A stretch of 17,588 bases of DNA from Gyrodactylus bullatarudis (taxonomy: Eukaryota > Platyhelminthes > Monogenea > Gyrodactylidea > Gyrodactylidae). The stretch lies in NCBI GenBank assembly GCA_012064415.1, contig SSNU01000154.1, positions 15,339-32,926 of the forward strand, in the 5' to 3' direction. The position numbers were made by a program, and so were the translations under genes. The notes beneath the pieces were generated by a model that was not told the DNA's origin, made no database searches, and saw only the letters and a list, made by a program, of their open reading frames with translations. Positions within the stretch are counted from its first letter, which is position 1; each line of letters opens with the position of its first letter. This document shows positions 7,752 to 16,460 of this stretch, piece after piece.

Positions 7752-10700
7752 GTAAGGTATTTCTTTGACTTGTTTGAGTATTTCAACTCATTCTTGAATT
7801 ATGATTTGCAGGAAAATTCATCGTCTATCGTCATTGGATGTTTATTTATTAAGTGAAAAATCAGTATGTTTAGAAATATCTTTGAGCCAAAACTAATATC
7901 TTCATCTTAGAAATTTTATAGGCAGACAATTCAGAATCGTTCCTTTTGAATCGAAGAAAGAGCATTCGGATTGAAGAAGAGCAAGCAAACCAACTAATTG
8001 AGAATATGGAGCAAAAGGTTCGTTTAAAAGTTATTCCAATTATTTACAATAAAATTAGTTGACTCTAACGTTGTTCGCTTACCTGATTAGGATGTCTTTT
8101 GGCTTGTACTATTTCCATTTTTGTCAACTTTGAGTTGAAAATTTTGCTGATTTCAAAGTGAGAGATTTCAAAAGTTGCTTTAAAGTTGATAAATTCATCA
8201 TTTTTCAGGGATCTTAAACCATTTTTCAAGTAAATGATCCAAAAATAAAAATTCTATTTTCACATGATGATGGGGTCATTCATAAAATCTGATTCAGAAT
8301 TTTTGATTTTTTTGTTTAATCGTGATCCTAAAAATCAACTTTTGAATTCATAAAAATTCAAGTTCGCAAAATGGGAATTTGGCGCTAACTCGAGATTTTA
8401 AATATGCCATAATTTCCTTAAAAATTGAATTTGATCAAAGTGGGCCTTATGATCTGGATTTCAATTCTTGATGAAATAATTGAGAATTTTGTAAAAATCA
8501 TAAATTAACTAGTTTTAGGAAAAGAAAAGGGTTTGTAATGATTTGCAGTGATTGTTATATTAATCAGAATTTTCATTTAATAACTAATTAGTTATTTGCT
8601 AACGAATTAGTCAGGAAAATATTCTTTTGATCCCATTATGAAATTGGCTATTTTGCGCATTTTTCACATACAGAAAATAGCCTAACTTTGGCAAGATTAA
8701 TTTATTTTCATCTAGATCAAAGTTACAGAGTCTTTTTTTTGAAATTGCAACATTTTATTGAATAAATTTATATAAATATGAACAAAAAATGAGTTTTTGT
8801 AATACATTAATTAATATATACAGTACTTTTAGGAAGTTTTATCTTTCAGAAGTTAGTACGTTTTGGAATATCAATTTAGCAGCTTAGCACGTACTAAGGA
8901 TAGGAAAATACTTAGGAAAAAATAGACGGGGGTCAATTCAAACCTGAACATATTCGTTCTATACTCAGTACGGGCATGCAGTGTGACCTACATAATTATA
9001 AGATGAACAAAATTTTCAAATCTAAAACGTTTTTTAATATTTTATTTTCATAATTTTAACTTAAATTCAAATTATTTTTAACAAAAAATTTGCATCAATA
9101 AGTGGAATCCTACTAAAATTGTTTTTTCAATAGCTAAAAATAAAATTTTTATGTTTTTGTTTTTATTATTTGTATTTATAAGTATTTTGGATACTTAATT
9201 TATTTGTTATAGGCAGTAGAGGACTGCTCAACTCCTTAGCATATTTAACCGAATATACAAGCATTTTAAGTATTGAAAGCTGAGTTTGAAAACTTTTCTG
9301 GAAGAGAAGGTAGATATTTTGCATGTTTTAGATATAATAAATAATTTACATCGGATAATCGGAATGGCTTAGTCGGTACAGTACCTACCTTATTTGATTC
9401 TAATATTAAGTTCAAGTATTTTTGAGAATTTCTACCTCTGTTCTCAGATAGTTCTGAGAATAGATTTTTACATAAATAAAATCCTATCTGTTTATTACTA
9501 AAATCTGTTCGAGAATTTTAATGTTGATAGTTTTAAAAATTGAACTGTACTCTATTAGGCAGTTTTTAGTGACGAGGGATAAGTCTTGTTACAAGAATCT
9601 TATAGTATCTCTAATTGGATGCGGAGAGAAGTCACACATCTTCCTTTAGATAAGACTCTGGCGTGTATCTAATTTATAAGCTAGTAAAATATATAACCCA
9701 AAGGGTGCAAAGGGAGTATCTAATCTATGAATCTGTGAAGAAATAAGATATACATGGGGAGTTGGTCCAGATGTCTAAGCGTTGGACTCTCAATGCCCAT
9801 GACCCTGGTATGTTGAGGAGATTCAATAAGGATGAAACGCGTCTATACCTCCAATTAGAGATACTACAAGACTTAAGCACTTATTCCTTGTCACCAAAAA
9901 AATGCCTATAAAAAATGAAATTTCTCTTATTTTCCATGAATATTATATCGGTCAAAAACATTAATTTGCAAATTTCAACAATTTTCTTTTTCTTTTTCTA
10001 GAAGCATAAGAAAGTATTTTGAAACGAAATTTATCATAACGATGGGTGACTTTAGTAATTTTGGAAACTTCGTCCAAGTCACACTGAGTAGCGATTTTTC
10101 GCTCTTTCAAGAATCATCACTGTGTCTTTAGGAATAATTGAGATCAAATAACCCTATTGTTGAATATTCTTTGATATCCTTGAATATTATTGAGGAGTGG
10201 TAAAAGGTGTAGGAACGTTGAATTAGAATATGGGCTTTATTTTGGGTTAACTTGTTCAGAAATGCTTCTAGAATGTTTATTGGTTAGACAAACAACAAAA
10301 TTCATGATGACATGAAGAAAACGAATTACGAAAATAAAACTCTTATTAATGAAACCTAATTCAATTTCTTTTTTTCATCAAAAAATTAGACAAAAGAGGA
10401 AAGACAGAAGATTATTGAAGAAACCAAACAGCAAGTGAGTAAAAGCTTTTTATTTTTTTGAATTCACAATATAATAAGACTTTTATATATCAGATCAAAG
10501 AGGAACGAGAAAGAAAAAAATTGGTGAGTCCAACTATGTTACTTGAGCCTATTTTTGGAAATGATCCAAATTAGCCACTATCATTCTTTGGTTTCTAAAC
10601 CTTCTATGCCTAGAAATACTGGATATTTTTTCATTTTCAAATTAATTATTGTATATTAGATAGGAGTTTTCAAATTATCGATTTCTGAGTGAGAATTTTA

Positions 10701-13700
10701 ATCGACCCTTCAGGAGTATTTTAAATAGTAGTCAAAAACTCAAGTTCGCGATCAATGAGAGGAGAGGAGTGTCTAGGCCCTCGGGACTGTGAAGAATTCA
10801 TTTAATGTTCGAGTGCCGGGTGTTTCCTCTGTTTCCCTCTTCTTTTTTGTTGCTTGGGGAAACCGACAAATTCCTTTTCCGTGATATGGAGGCGGATTGC
10901 AATTCTGGTTGAGAGTAAAATCTATTTTCTAGCTCATATCAGCAAAGTTCTGCAGAATTCTTATTTTTTAATCCAAAATTTCTTTGACTCAGTTACAGTA
11001 AAACAACAACATTTAATGTTATTAACTTGTAATTTTCTACAAATAAACACTAAATTAATCAAATACAGGCTTTTTTCTGGTACAGCCGTGGACAAAGCTG
11101 GTGGAGTGAACCTTCGTGAGAAATTGCGTGAATATTTTCGGTATATTCCTGATGTATTATTGGTATTTTGGTAAGAGAAAACATATGGAATCATTAAATT
11201 TCGGATAAAAGTCATAGAACACTATGATGTAAAAATCATGAATATAAGATTGCAAGATAAATTATAAATGGATTAAAATTCAACAAATATGTTATTTTAA
11301 TACATAATCCTTATAAAGTATGCTTATTTCAATAATTTTAATCACAATAAAACTTAGTTTTGTCTTAATTAAAGAGAATGGAGGAGATGAAATCTCTAAT
11401 TTTATGAATATTAAAAATCATAGATAGGAATCAATTATATTGAAGAAATGAAACATTATAATATAACTGTTTGTCCTCTTAAATTTTCGGAGATAAAAGG
11501 GATCTTTCTTCGATTGAGATTAGTAAAATTAGGAATTAGGAAATTTAAACAGAACCTTTTCGTATAGAGTAATTCTATTATAATTTCATATTTTGTTAAT
11601 GAAACACGAAACGCTTATTTAGCGAATAGATTTTTTAATAGTTCGATAGAGTAACTAAAATTAATTATTATTCATACTCAACCTGTTTAACAGCTCATTA
11701 TTAACATCGTTTGATCTCATTTTTCAACCAGACTTGGAAGAATTTTATTTTAAGCTTATGACTGCTGACAGGGTCTTTCAGAACATCCATTAATCATTTA
11801 TATATAGTTCTTAATAATTTTCTGACTGGTAAATCTATTCATTTTCCTGAATAATAGCAGAATGAAAAAGTCAAAAAGTCCAATTATTCATAAATTTATG
11901 AATTTCTTCTTTCGGTATAATTTATACGGATCTATCTTACCAATTAATAAATCCTATACAAATAATGATCAGAATTTATTTGTCTTTCTATTGAGACCCT
12001 TTTCAGCTAGGTATTTTGTGAAGTTAGATCCACAAGGTCTTAAATGTGTTCCTATATAGCGAAATATGACATATTACAATACTACTTTTAAGTAAAAATG
12101 GTGTAAAACGACTTTTGAAAGAAGGGTTTTTGTAGAATTTTTTATTTTCAAATGAAAGAGCGCATTTAATAGGCTCAAATGAACATTTTTTATTCTCCCT
12201 GGAGCAAATAATAAAGTCAGTATTAACCTCTAAAGTAATCAATTTTGACCCATAAAAATTTTGCGGCCCTAAACATTAATTTTCGAACAAAATAATTCCA
12301 CCAATGGATTTCTTGAAAAATTTTTATCTATACACCTTTTTGGGGTATATGCCGCTTTATTTTTGTCGGAATGGCTTACTCAACCAGTTCTGTCCACGAC
12401 TGTACTGAGAACCAGTTAAAAACTTGTTACATAGTTTCAAGATTATCTGATATTCTTAAGAATCCAAGAAATCTTGTTACTAGAAATAAATTTAGCTGAT
12501 GCATTTAATACAATAAGAAAGGAAAATCATCCAGTTTATTTACGAATCATAGTTCAGTAAAATTCATTGATAAAGTTCAAGAATAGTCAATTCTAGCTGA
12601 AATTTTGTGTATCGAAAAAACATAAAATTAAAAAATGGTGAGTTTTTGAGTTGAGAAAAATTGGAATAAGTTGACTTTCTCTATTACCCAGATAAAATAA
12701 GATTTAGTCTATTAGAATTCAAAATAAATCTCTTCTGTATAAACTTTAGAGAACCAACTGAAATTATTGACAATTACATTTCTTTTACATTTCAGACAGC
12801 TCAAATTCTTTAGATAAAAAAGTGAAGAGAATGATATTTAACTGTGAAATTTTATTTTATTCCGGATAAAGAAAGAAAAACCGAAAATCTTCATTCCACA
12901 TGTATTGATAATAAATCAGATATAATAAATCAAATATTTCAGAGGCAATGAAGATCTATCTCCATTGTAGATTTGATAATTTTGATATTTTCCAATTATT
13001 TATTTATAAGTAATATTCAAAATGTTCCTACAAGGATGAATTAGTTTAGTGTTCTGAAATAAAAGTAGGCATACCTTCCTTACCAATTCCATAAACAAAG
13101 GGAGGAAATTTGCAATTATTATTTTCATTTAAGCAGAATGATTTATAAACAAACTTGTTTCGTTGTTACTTCATAGTTTCTCATGACAGATTGAGATTTA
13201 TGAAGAACACAGAGAAGTAAATAGATTAAAATTTATTAACTTACTTTAATAGATACGAATTGCTTCATTTTGTAATTGAAAACGTTTTGAAATATTTTAT
13301 AAAAGGATCTGGAGCCGAGGCTGGTTGATATGAAATTCGGAACTGGCGTTTGGTGATAATTTTTAATAATATAGATTAGACAAGAAAACCAATTATTGCT
13401 ATCATATTTTTAAAGTAATATGTTCATTTTCAAGTAACAAGAAGAAATGTTGTTCAGGGATCCAGTGTTTAAGATTATTATACAGGAGAAATTTTTATAT
13501 GTACGTCGATATATACATCGATCCATTATTGTGGAAACTCGAATCATTTGAAAGTATTAATTATCACGAGAAGAATTGAAATTGTAAATTTCAACCAATC
13601 TTTCTTAATTAAGAATTTCTTATTAGAAATCACTATTCTAAATCTACGTGTTTTGTAACAATCCGAATAAAATATCTAAATTTTCTTTTAGCAAGAATGG

Positions 13701-16433
13701 TTGAAAAATACCAAGTATACTTTCATAATGGGGTGTTTTCCAAAATCTCATCTACAATTTTTTTTCAAATTACCATATTTTCTCTCTTGAATGATGAGCC
13801 AAATGTTGATCAAAGTGTAAGTTTATTTTCTCTTGAATTAAAGCACTATTCTCTTGTGTTAAATAGTAGCGATTTTATTTACATAAAATCGTGGATAAAT
13901 TGTTAAAATTAACTATAAAGCATCAACAAATATACAGTTGAAAAATATAATATAGAATAGACAAGCGAAAAAATTTATGATGATACATAGGAAAAGTTTC
14001 ACGATAATTCCTGTGACATTTAAGAATATTAAAGATGTATTTTGAAGACTTTTATCAATGAGCCTAATCTTGAAAGTTGCAGCTAAATATTTTGGGTTAA
14101 ATGATAGATTTTAAACAATGAAATTATCTGATAAATCAATCAGAATCTATGAGAACAAATCTAATCTGGGAACAACAGCTACAATCAATTGATAACTCAT
14201 ATCAATACGGTTGATAAAATTATAGTGTATTTTTCAAGTTAAATTTTAATTCAAAGACCCCTCTACTTTCAAGGTCACGAATTCTAAAAGCTTTTGGAAG
14301 AATGTTGAAACATTCTAGCTTGCATTTTCTCAATTTACATGTTAGTATTAAAACTCGAGTAAAAGTTTTTTTGTATTTCAAAAAAAATTAGGGACCCGAT
14401 CTATCTATCACACTTTGAATCTTCCTATTATTTTCGTAACTCTTTTAATTTATTTCTAGGAGCGTGAAGAGGCCTTGAAGAAAAAACATGAAATTGAACA
14501 GAAGAATTTCAGTCGATGTAAGAAAAAAGGACTCGGTGGTATGAGCCGTGAAAAAAGGAATCGTCTCAAGGTAAGTTTATATTATTTTGGAAATCTTTTA
14601 TTTCTTGAATGAATACTAATTCTTGAGTTATATTATAAGGTTTTCACACCTGTTGACAAGATTTGCTAGAAACCTGGTCTGGGATTTTTTCAAAAATTTA
14701 GAACTTGGGATATTGGTCATTTCATCCATAAGTTAATGTCTGATTCTAAGTTGAGATGTCAGTATAAAAGGACGTAGAAAGTGGGAAAATGATCAGTTTA
14801 TGAAAAGACAGAATTAATAACACGGGGTGAAATAAAAAAATAAATTTTTAGATATATCGATAATTTTTTCAGGGTTAGTGCAGAATTTTCCACAGATTCC
14901 AAAATTCTAATTTTTATAAAAATTTATCGAAAAAAAATTAAAAATTTCCTAAAAAAACTGAAATTCGCAAAAATCCCAAATTAGATCACATATTTCTTCA
15001 AATTACTTGTCTAAAACGCAATTACACAATTAAACTAATTAGCTCATTGAAAAGAACGGAAAATTCTGCGTCTAATGAGGTATATTTCAATATGAAGCGA
15101 AGAAATCTTCATTTTTAAACCAGACGTTAAACTTGGAGTAGCTGTAAAAACTCATGAAAATTGTCATATTTTTCGGGTTTAAAAGCTCGCTAGAGCTCAT
15201 ATTTTCCATAAATCTCAGAGTATTAAGACTCTATCCTATGCAAATTTTTTGTTCTTTCTGATGGTCACATTTTTATTTCGATATCTTGTGAAATTCAAAT
15301 AGATATGCATGGTTTAAGTCAATGGATCCATTCAAGAAATTAAATCAACCAATCAGAATCAAGCATAAAAATTCATTTATTTTCGAATCTATTGTATAAG
15401 GAATAGCTATGAATCTATTCTTGACCTTAAATTGACCTATCATTTTAAGAATTTATCTATTAGTCATAATTTAGAATCATTCTTATTGGTTTGTAACCTT
15501 CAAAAGTGACTGGAAATAAATGACGTGATTTTTCTTTGACAAATGCCACCACGTGTTTACATCTGTACAAAAGATCCTAATAAATTTTGTTATATTTGCG
15601 GATACTATTTCGGATTAAAACGAATGTACAGTAACTGATTCACTTTGTCAAAAGATAGAAGATTATTTCAGGACGCCCATCATACGTAACACATCTTTTG
15701 TCCCTAATAAAATTTGTTCGTCATGTTATTCCAAAGTAACAAGCAGAAATCCGTATTCAACAAGAAATCGAATAAAGATATGGTCAGAACCTTTGTATCA
15801 TCAAGAAGATTGTTACTTCTGTAATACTGTTCTCGTACCTTTTATGAAGCCCTCACAGCATGTAAGCATAGTATTTAACTTTTAAGCAATACCCTGTTAC
15901 GAGAAGTTGTCGAGATTTGAATATAAGAAATTTACGGCAAGTAAATGTGAATTCACCAGTCTTGGAGGAAAACATTGATTCAGCTTCACCTGTCAATGTT
16001 GAATTACCTAAAGTTAAGATCGAAATAGATCAAAAATTCCTAGATAACCTCGTCATATTTTTTCGCGTCATATTGAAATATACCTCATTAGACGCAGAAT
16101 TTTCCGTTCTTTTCAATGAGCTAATTAGTTTAATTGTGTAATTGCGTTTTAGACAAGTAATTTGAAGAAATATGTGATCTAATTTGGGATTTTTGCGAAT
16201 TTCAGTTTTTTTAGGAAATTTTTAATTTTTTTTCGATAAATTTTTATAAAAATTAGAATTTTGGAATCTGTGGAAAATTCTGCACAAACCCTGAAAAAAT
16301 TATCGATATATCTAAAAATTTATTTTTTTATTTCACCTCGTGTAATTAGTTATGAACAGAGTTTTCCCGTTAACAACCTCTATACCTTTTGCAGGTCATT
16401 TTGAGAGAAAGTGTTGAACAAACTGCTAGATAA
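7609..16433 (+). CDS. Troponin I-like gene, multi-exon, 3' part uncertain
   Basis: Coding parts are 7609-7751, 7812-7863, 7922-8017, 10390-10434, 10494-10523 and 14460-14570, with a doubtful last exon at 16395-16433. All junctions are GT-AG and keep one frame, giving 159 residues (171 with the last exon). Residues 1-64 are acidic and serine-rich. An RRKS site at residues 76-79 matches the protein kinase A consensus. From there to about 140 the chain is a highly charged helix. It then reads KKKGLGGMSREKRNRLK, which resembles the KKGFMTPERKKKLR segment of arthropod troponin I, the subunit that holds actomyosin off in the absence of calcium. The usual following LLRKKAAEELK region, the inhibitory peptide and the C-terminal core are not seen, so the gene probably continues past the window or is a short isoform. 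Another coiled-coil protein cannot be excluded. Confidence 0.55.
7812..7863 (+). CDS. Exon 2 of the coding part
   Basis: The 60-base intron ends GATTTGCAG. The exon completes a glycine codon and encodes KIHRLSSLDVYLLSEKS. The donor TCA|GTATGT is in phase 0. Confidence 0.6.
7922..8017 (+). CDS. Exon 3: RRKS site and start of charged helix
   Basis: The acceptor is ATTTTATAG. Starting at the nearby CAG four bases later would shift the frame into a stop, so 7922 is the start. It encodes 32 residues, including LLNRRKSIRIEEEQANQL, and ends CAAAAG|GTTCGT in phase 0. Confidence 0.65.
8120..8509. repeat. Dispersed palindromic repeat in intron 3
   Basis: The left half contains CAACTTTGAGTTGAAAATTT and TTTCAAAGTGAGAGA, shared with 4720-4770. 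The right half contains TGGGAATTTGGCGCTAACTC and CAATTCTTGATGAAATAATT, shared in reverse complement with 5972-6150 and 5516-5618. The two halves pair weakly around a centre near 8270. Confidence 0.5.
8510..9358. other. Intronic AT-rich sequence, nothing identified
   Basis: Very AT-rich, with no open frame or repeat that could be supported. Confidence 0.4.
9359..9425 (+). pseudogene. tRNA-like sequence (tRNA-Lys type), SINE head or tRNA pseudogene
   Basis: ATGGCTTAGTCGGTACAG at 9364-9381 closely matches the D-arm and A box of animal tRNA-Lys; TGGCTTAGTCGG (9365-9376) fits the RNA polymerase III A-box consensus exactly. A B-box-like GTTCAAGTA lies at 9410-9418, at normal tRNA distance. The acceptor stem and anticodon arm do not pair properly, so it is not a functional tRNA. 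It is most simply the head of a tRNA-derived SINE or a decayed tRNA copy inside intron 3. Confidence 0.5.
9441..9460. repeat. Perfect 8-bp hairpin downstream of the tRNA-like sequence
   Basis: TTCTCAGA and TCTGAGAA are separated by four bases. It lies about 20 bases after the tRNA-like head and may belong to the same element. Confidence 0.4.
9558..9906. mobile_element. 349-bp MITE of Tc1/mariner type with TA target site
   Basis: The left end, TA|GGCAGTTTTTAGTGACGAG, and the right end, TTGTCACCAAAAAAATGCC|TA, are inverted copies. The arms extend to 9618 and 9851 (shared inner block TAGTATCTCTAATTGG) with a few mismatches and a short insertion in the left arm. The flanking TA on both sides is the duplication made by Tc1/mariner transposases. 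No coding sequence is present, so the element is non-autonomous. Its core contains a tRNA-like sequence at 9757-9835. Confidence 0.65.
9757..9835 (+). pseudogene. tRNA-Leu/Ser-like sequence inside the MITE
   Basis: TTGGTCCAGATGTCTAAGCG (9762-9781) resembles the D-arm of class II tRNAs (compare ATGGCCGAGTGGTCTAAGGC of tRNA-Leu). GTTGGACTCTCAATGCCCA follows at the anticodon-arm position and a weak B box (GATTCAATA) at 9820-9828. The A-to-B spacing of about 57 bases fits tRNAs with a long variable arm. The stems are mismatched, so it is a relic rather than a working gene. Confidence 0.35.
9907..10389. other. Intronic sequence, nothing identified
   Basis: Remaining part of intron 3 between the MITE and exon 4; AT-rich, no supported feature. 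Confidence 0.4.
10390..10434 (+). CDS. Exon 4: 15-residue helix segment
   Basis: Acceptor AAAAAATTAG, donor CAA|GTGAGT, 45 bases, phase 0 at both ends. It encodes TKEERQKIIEETKQQ and continues the charged helix. Confidence 0.65.
10494..10523 (+). CDS. Exon 5: 30-base microexon
   Basis: Acceptor TTATATATCAG, donor TTG|GTGAGT, phase 0 at both ends. It encodes IKEERERKKL. Because 45-base and 30-base symmetric exons follow each other, either could be skipped without changing frame, so alternative splicing of helix length is possible. Confidence 0.65.
10524..11082. other. Intronic sequence with a less AT-rich patch
   Basis: Positions about 10745-10920 are clearly richer in G and C than the surroundings (for example GGCCCTCGGGACTGTG) and contain a small inverted pair, GTTTCCC and GGGAAAC. 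An open frame starting at 10854 runs on into the transposon end at 11083 and shows no known domain. This could be the remnant of another repeat. Confidence 0.3.
11083..12402. mobile_element. 1320-bp Tc1/mariner-type element without recognisable transposase
   Basis: The left end is TA|CAGCCGTGGACAAAGCTG and the right end read inward is TA|CAGTCGTGGACAGAACTG. Similarity continues for about 30 bases (GGTGGAGTGAACC against GGTTGAGTAAGCC). TACAGTCGTGGACA-type ends and TA flanks are typical of Tc1-like transposons, and 1.3 kb is the usual length of a full element. The interior is AT-rich, with only short unrelated frames, and I could not see the HTH or DDE transposase motifs. It is therefore an old, decayed copy or a non-autonomous derivative of normal length. 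Confidence 0.55.
12403..14459. other. Intronic AT-rich sequence, no gene identified
   Basis: This 2-kb part of intron 5 has no supported gene. An exon-like stretch at 13692-13818 (acceptor TTTCTTTTAG, donor AAAGT|GTAAGT) stays open in one frame as far as the donor, but in the phase needed by exon 5 it contains a stop. Confidence 0.4.
14460..14570 (+). CDS. Exon 6: troponin I-like motif
   Basis: Strong pyrimidine-rich acceptor (TTTATTTCTAG) and donor AAG|GTAAGT, 111 bases, phase 0 at both ends; the other two frames contain stops. It encodes 37 residues that end KKKGLGGMSREKRNRLK, the stretch on which the troponin I assignment rests. The preceding intron is about 3.9 kb. Confidence 0.7.
14821..15107 (+). 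repeat. Left terminal inverted repeat
   Basis: It begins CACGGGGTGAAATAA and pairs with 16056-16342. The inner boundary is near TTCAATATGAAGCGAAGAAAT, where the two arms start to differ. Confidence 0.8.
15543..16055 (+). pseudogene. Captured fragment of a CYICG...DCYFC cysteine-rich protein gene
   Basis: An ATG at 15543 opens a frame with YICTKDPNKFCYICG. It is interrupted at 15636. If 15626-15671 (GTACAG ... TATTTCAG, 46 bases) is an intron, it continues in frame through FVPNKICSSCYSK to WSEPLYHQEDCYFC and reaches a donor-like CAT|GTAAGC at 15861. The spaced C..C pairs and the W.EP..H..DCYFC signature match, as I remember it, the N-terminal zinc-binding-looking domain of a large uncharacterised protein family common in arthropod genomes. 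After 15862 the part to 16055 (VNSPVLEENIDSASPVNVEL ... KFLDNLV) has the acidic linker look of the same family and breaks off at the inverted repeat. The rest of the protein is missing, so this piece is non-functional or a captured segment. Confidence 0.55.
16056..16342 (-). repeat. Right terminal inverted repeat
   Basis: Reverse complement of 14821-15107, ending TTTCACCTCGTG. A 74-codon frame (15917-16141) runs from the captured interior into this arm, so its last 29 or so codons are translated repeat, not protein homology. Confidence 0.8.
16395..16433 (+). CDS. Doubtful last exon of the troponin I-like gene
   Basis: A pyrimidine-rich tract ends in TATACCTTTTGCAG at 16394. Reading on in phase 0 gives VILRESVEQTAR and then TAA (16431-16433). 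An AATAAA follows at 16494. The site lies about 50 bases after the right end of the 14821-16342 element. The peptide only loosely recalls the LLxRKKAAEELK that follows this position in troponin I, and it stops where the family would continue for over 100 residues. Confidence 0.3.
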   Translation, partial: VILRESVEQTAR

Positions 16434-16460
16434 AACGGGTAATGATTTGAAAAAAAAAAT

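Larger units (their letters stand above)
14821..16342. mobile_element. Transposon with ~287-bp near-identical terminal inverted repeats and captured gene fragment
   Basis: Positions 14821-15107 and 16056-16342 are reverse complements. Over the outer 275 bases I count only two differences (CACGGGGTG against CACGAGGTG, and GGGTTAGTG against GGGTTTGTG). The ends read CACGRGGTGAAATAA. Both sides are flanked by TAA (14818-14820 and 16343-16345), a possible 3-bp target-site duplication such as PIF/Harbinger elements make, though TAA is weak evidence in AT-rich DNA. The roughly 950-bp interior contains part of a cysteine-rich protein gene and no visible transposase. The near-identity of the arms implies a recent insertion or arm-to-arm conversion. 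It sits downstream of exon 6 of the troponin I-like gene, in the same strand sense as its captured fragment. Confidence 0.75.

Noticed and set aside
10854..11215. Overlapping open frames on both strands (106 and 84 codons)
   Set aside because: Both run across the left end of the Tc1-like element at 11083 and have no domain, so they are chance frames over a transposon boundary.
11862..12242. Open frames inside the 11083-12402 element
   Set aside because: They show no helix-turn-helix or DDE transposase features and lie on opposite strands.
13692..13906. Exon-like stretch with good acceptor and donor in intron 5
   Set aside because: In the phase required after exon 5 it contains a stop, and its product has no similarity to the rest of the gene.
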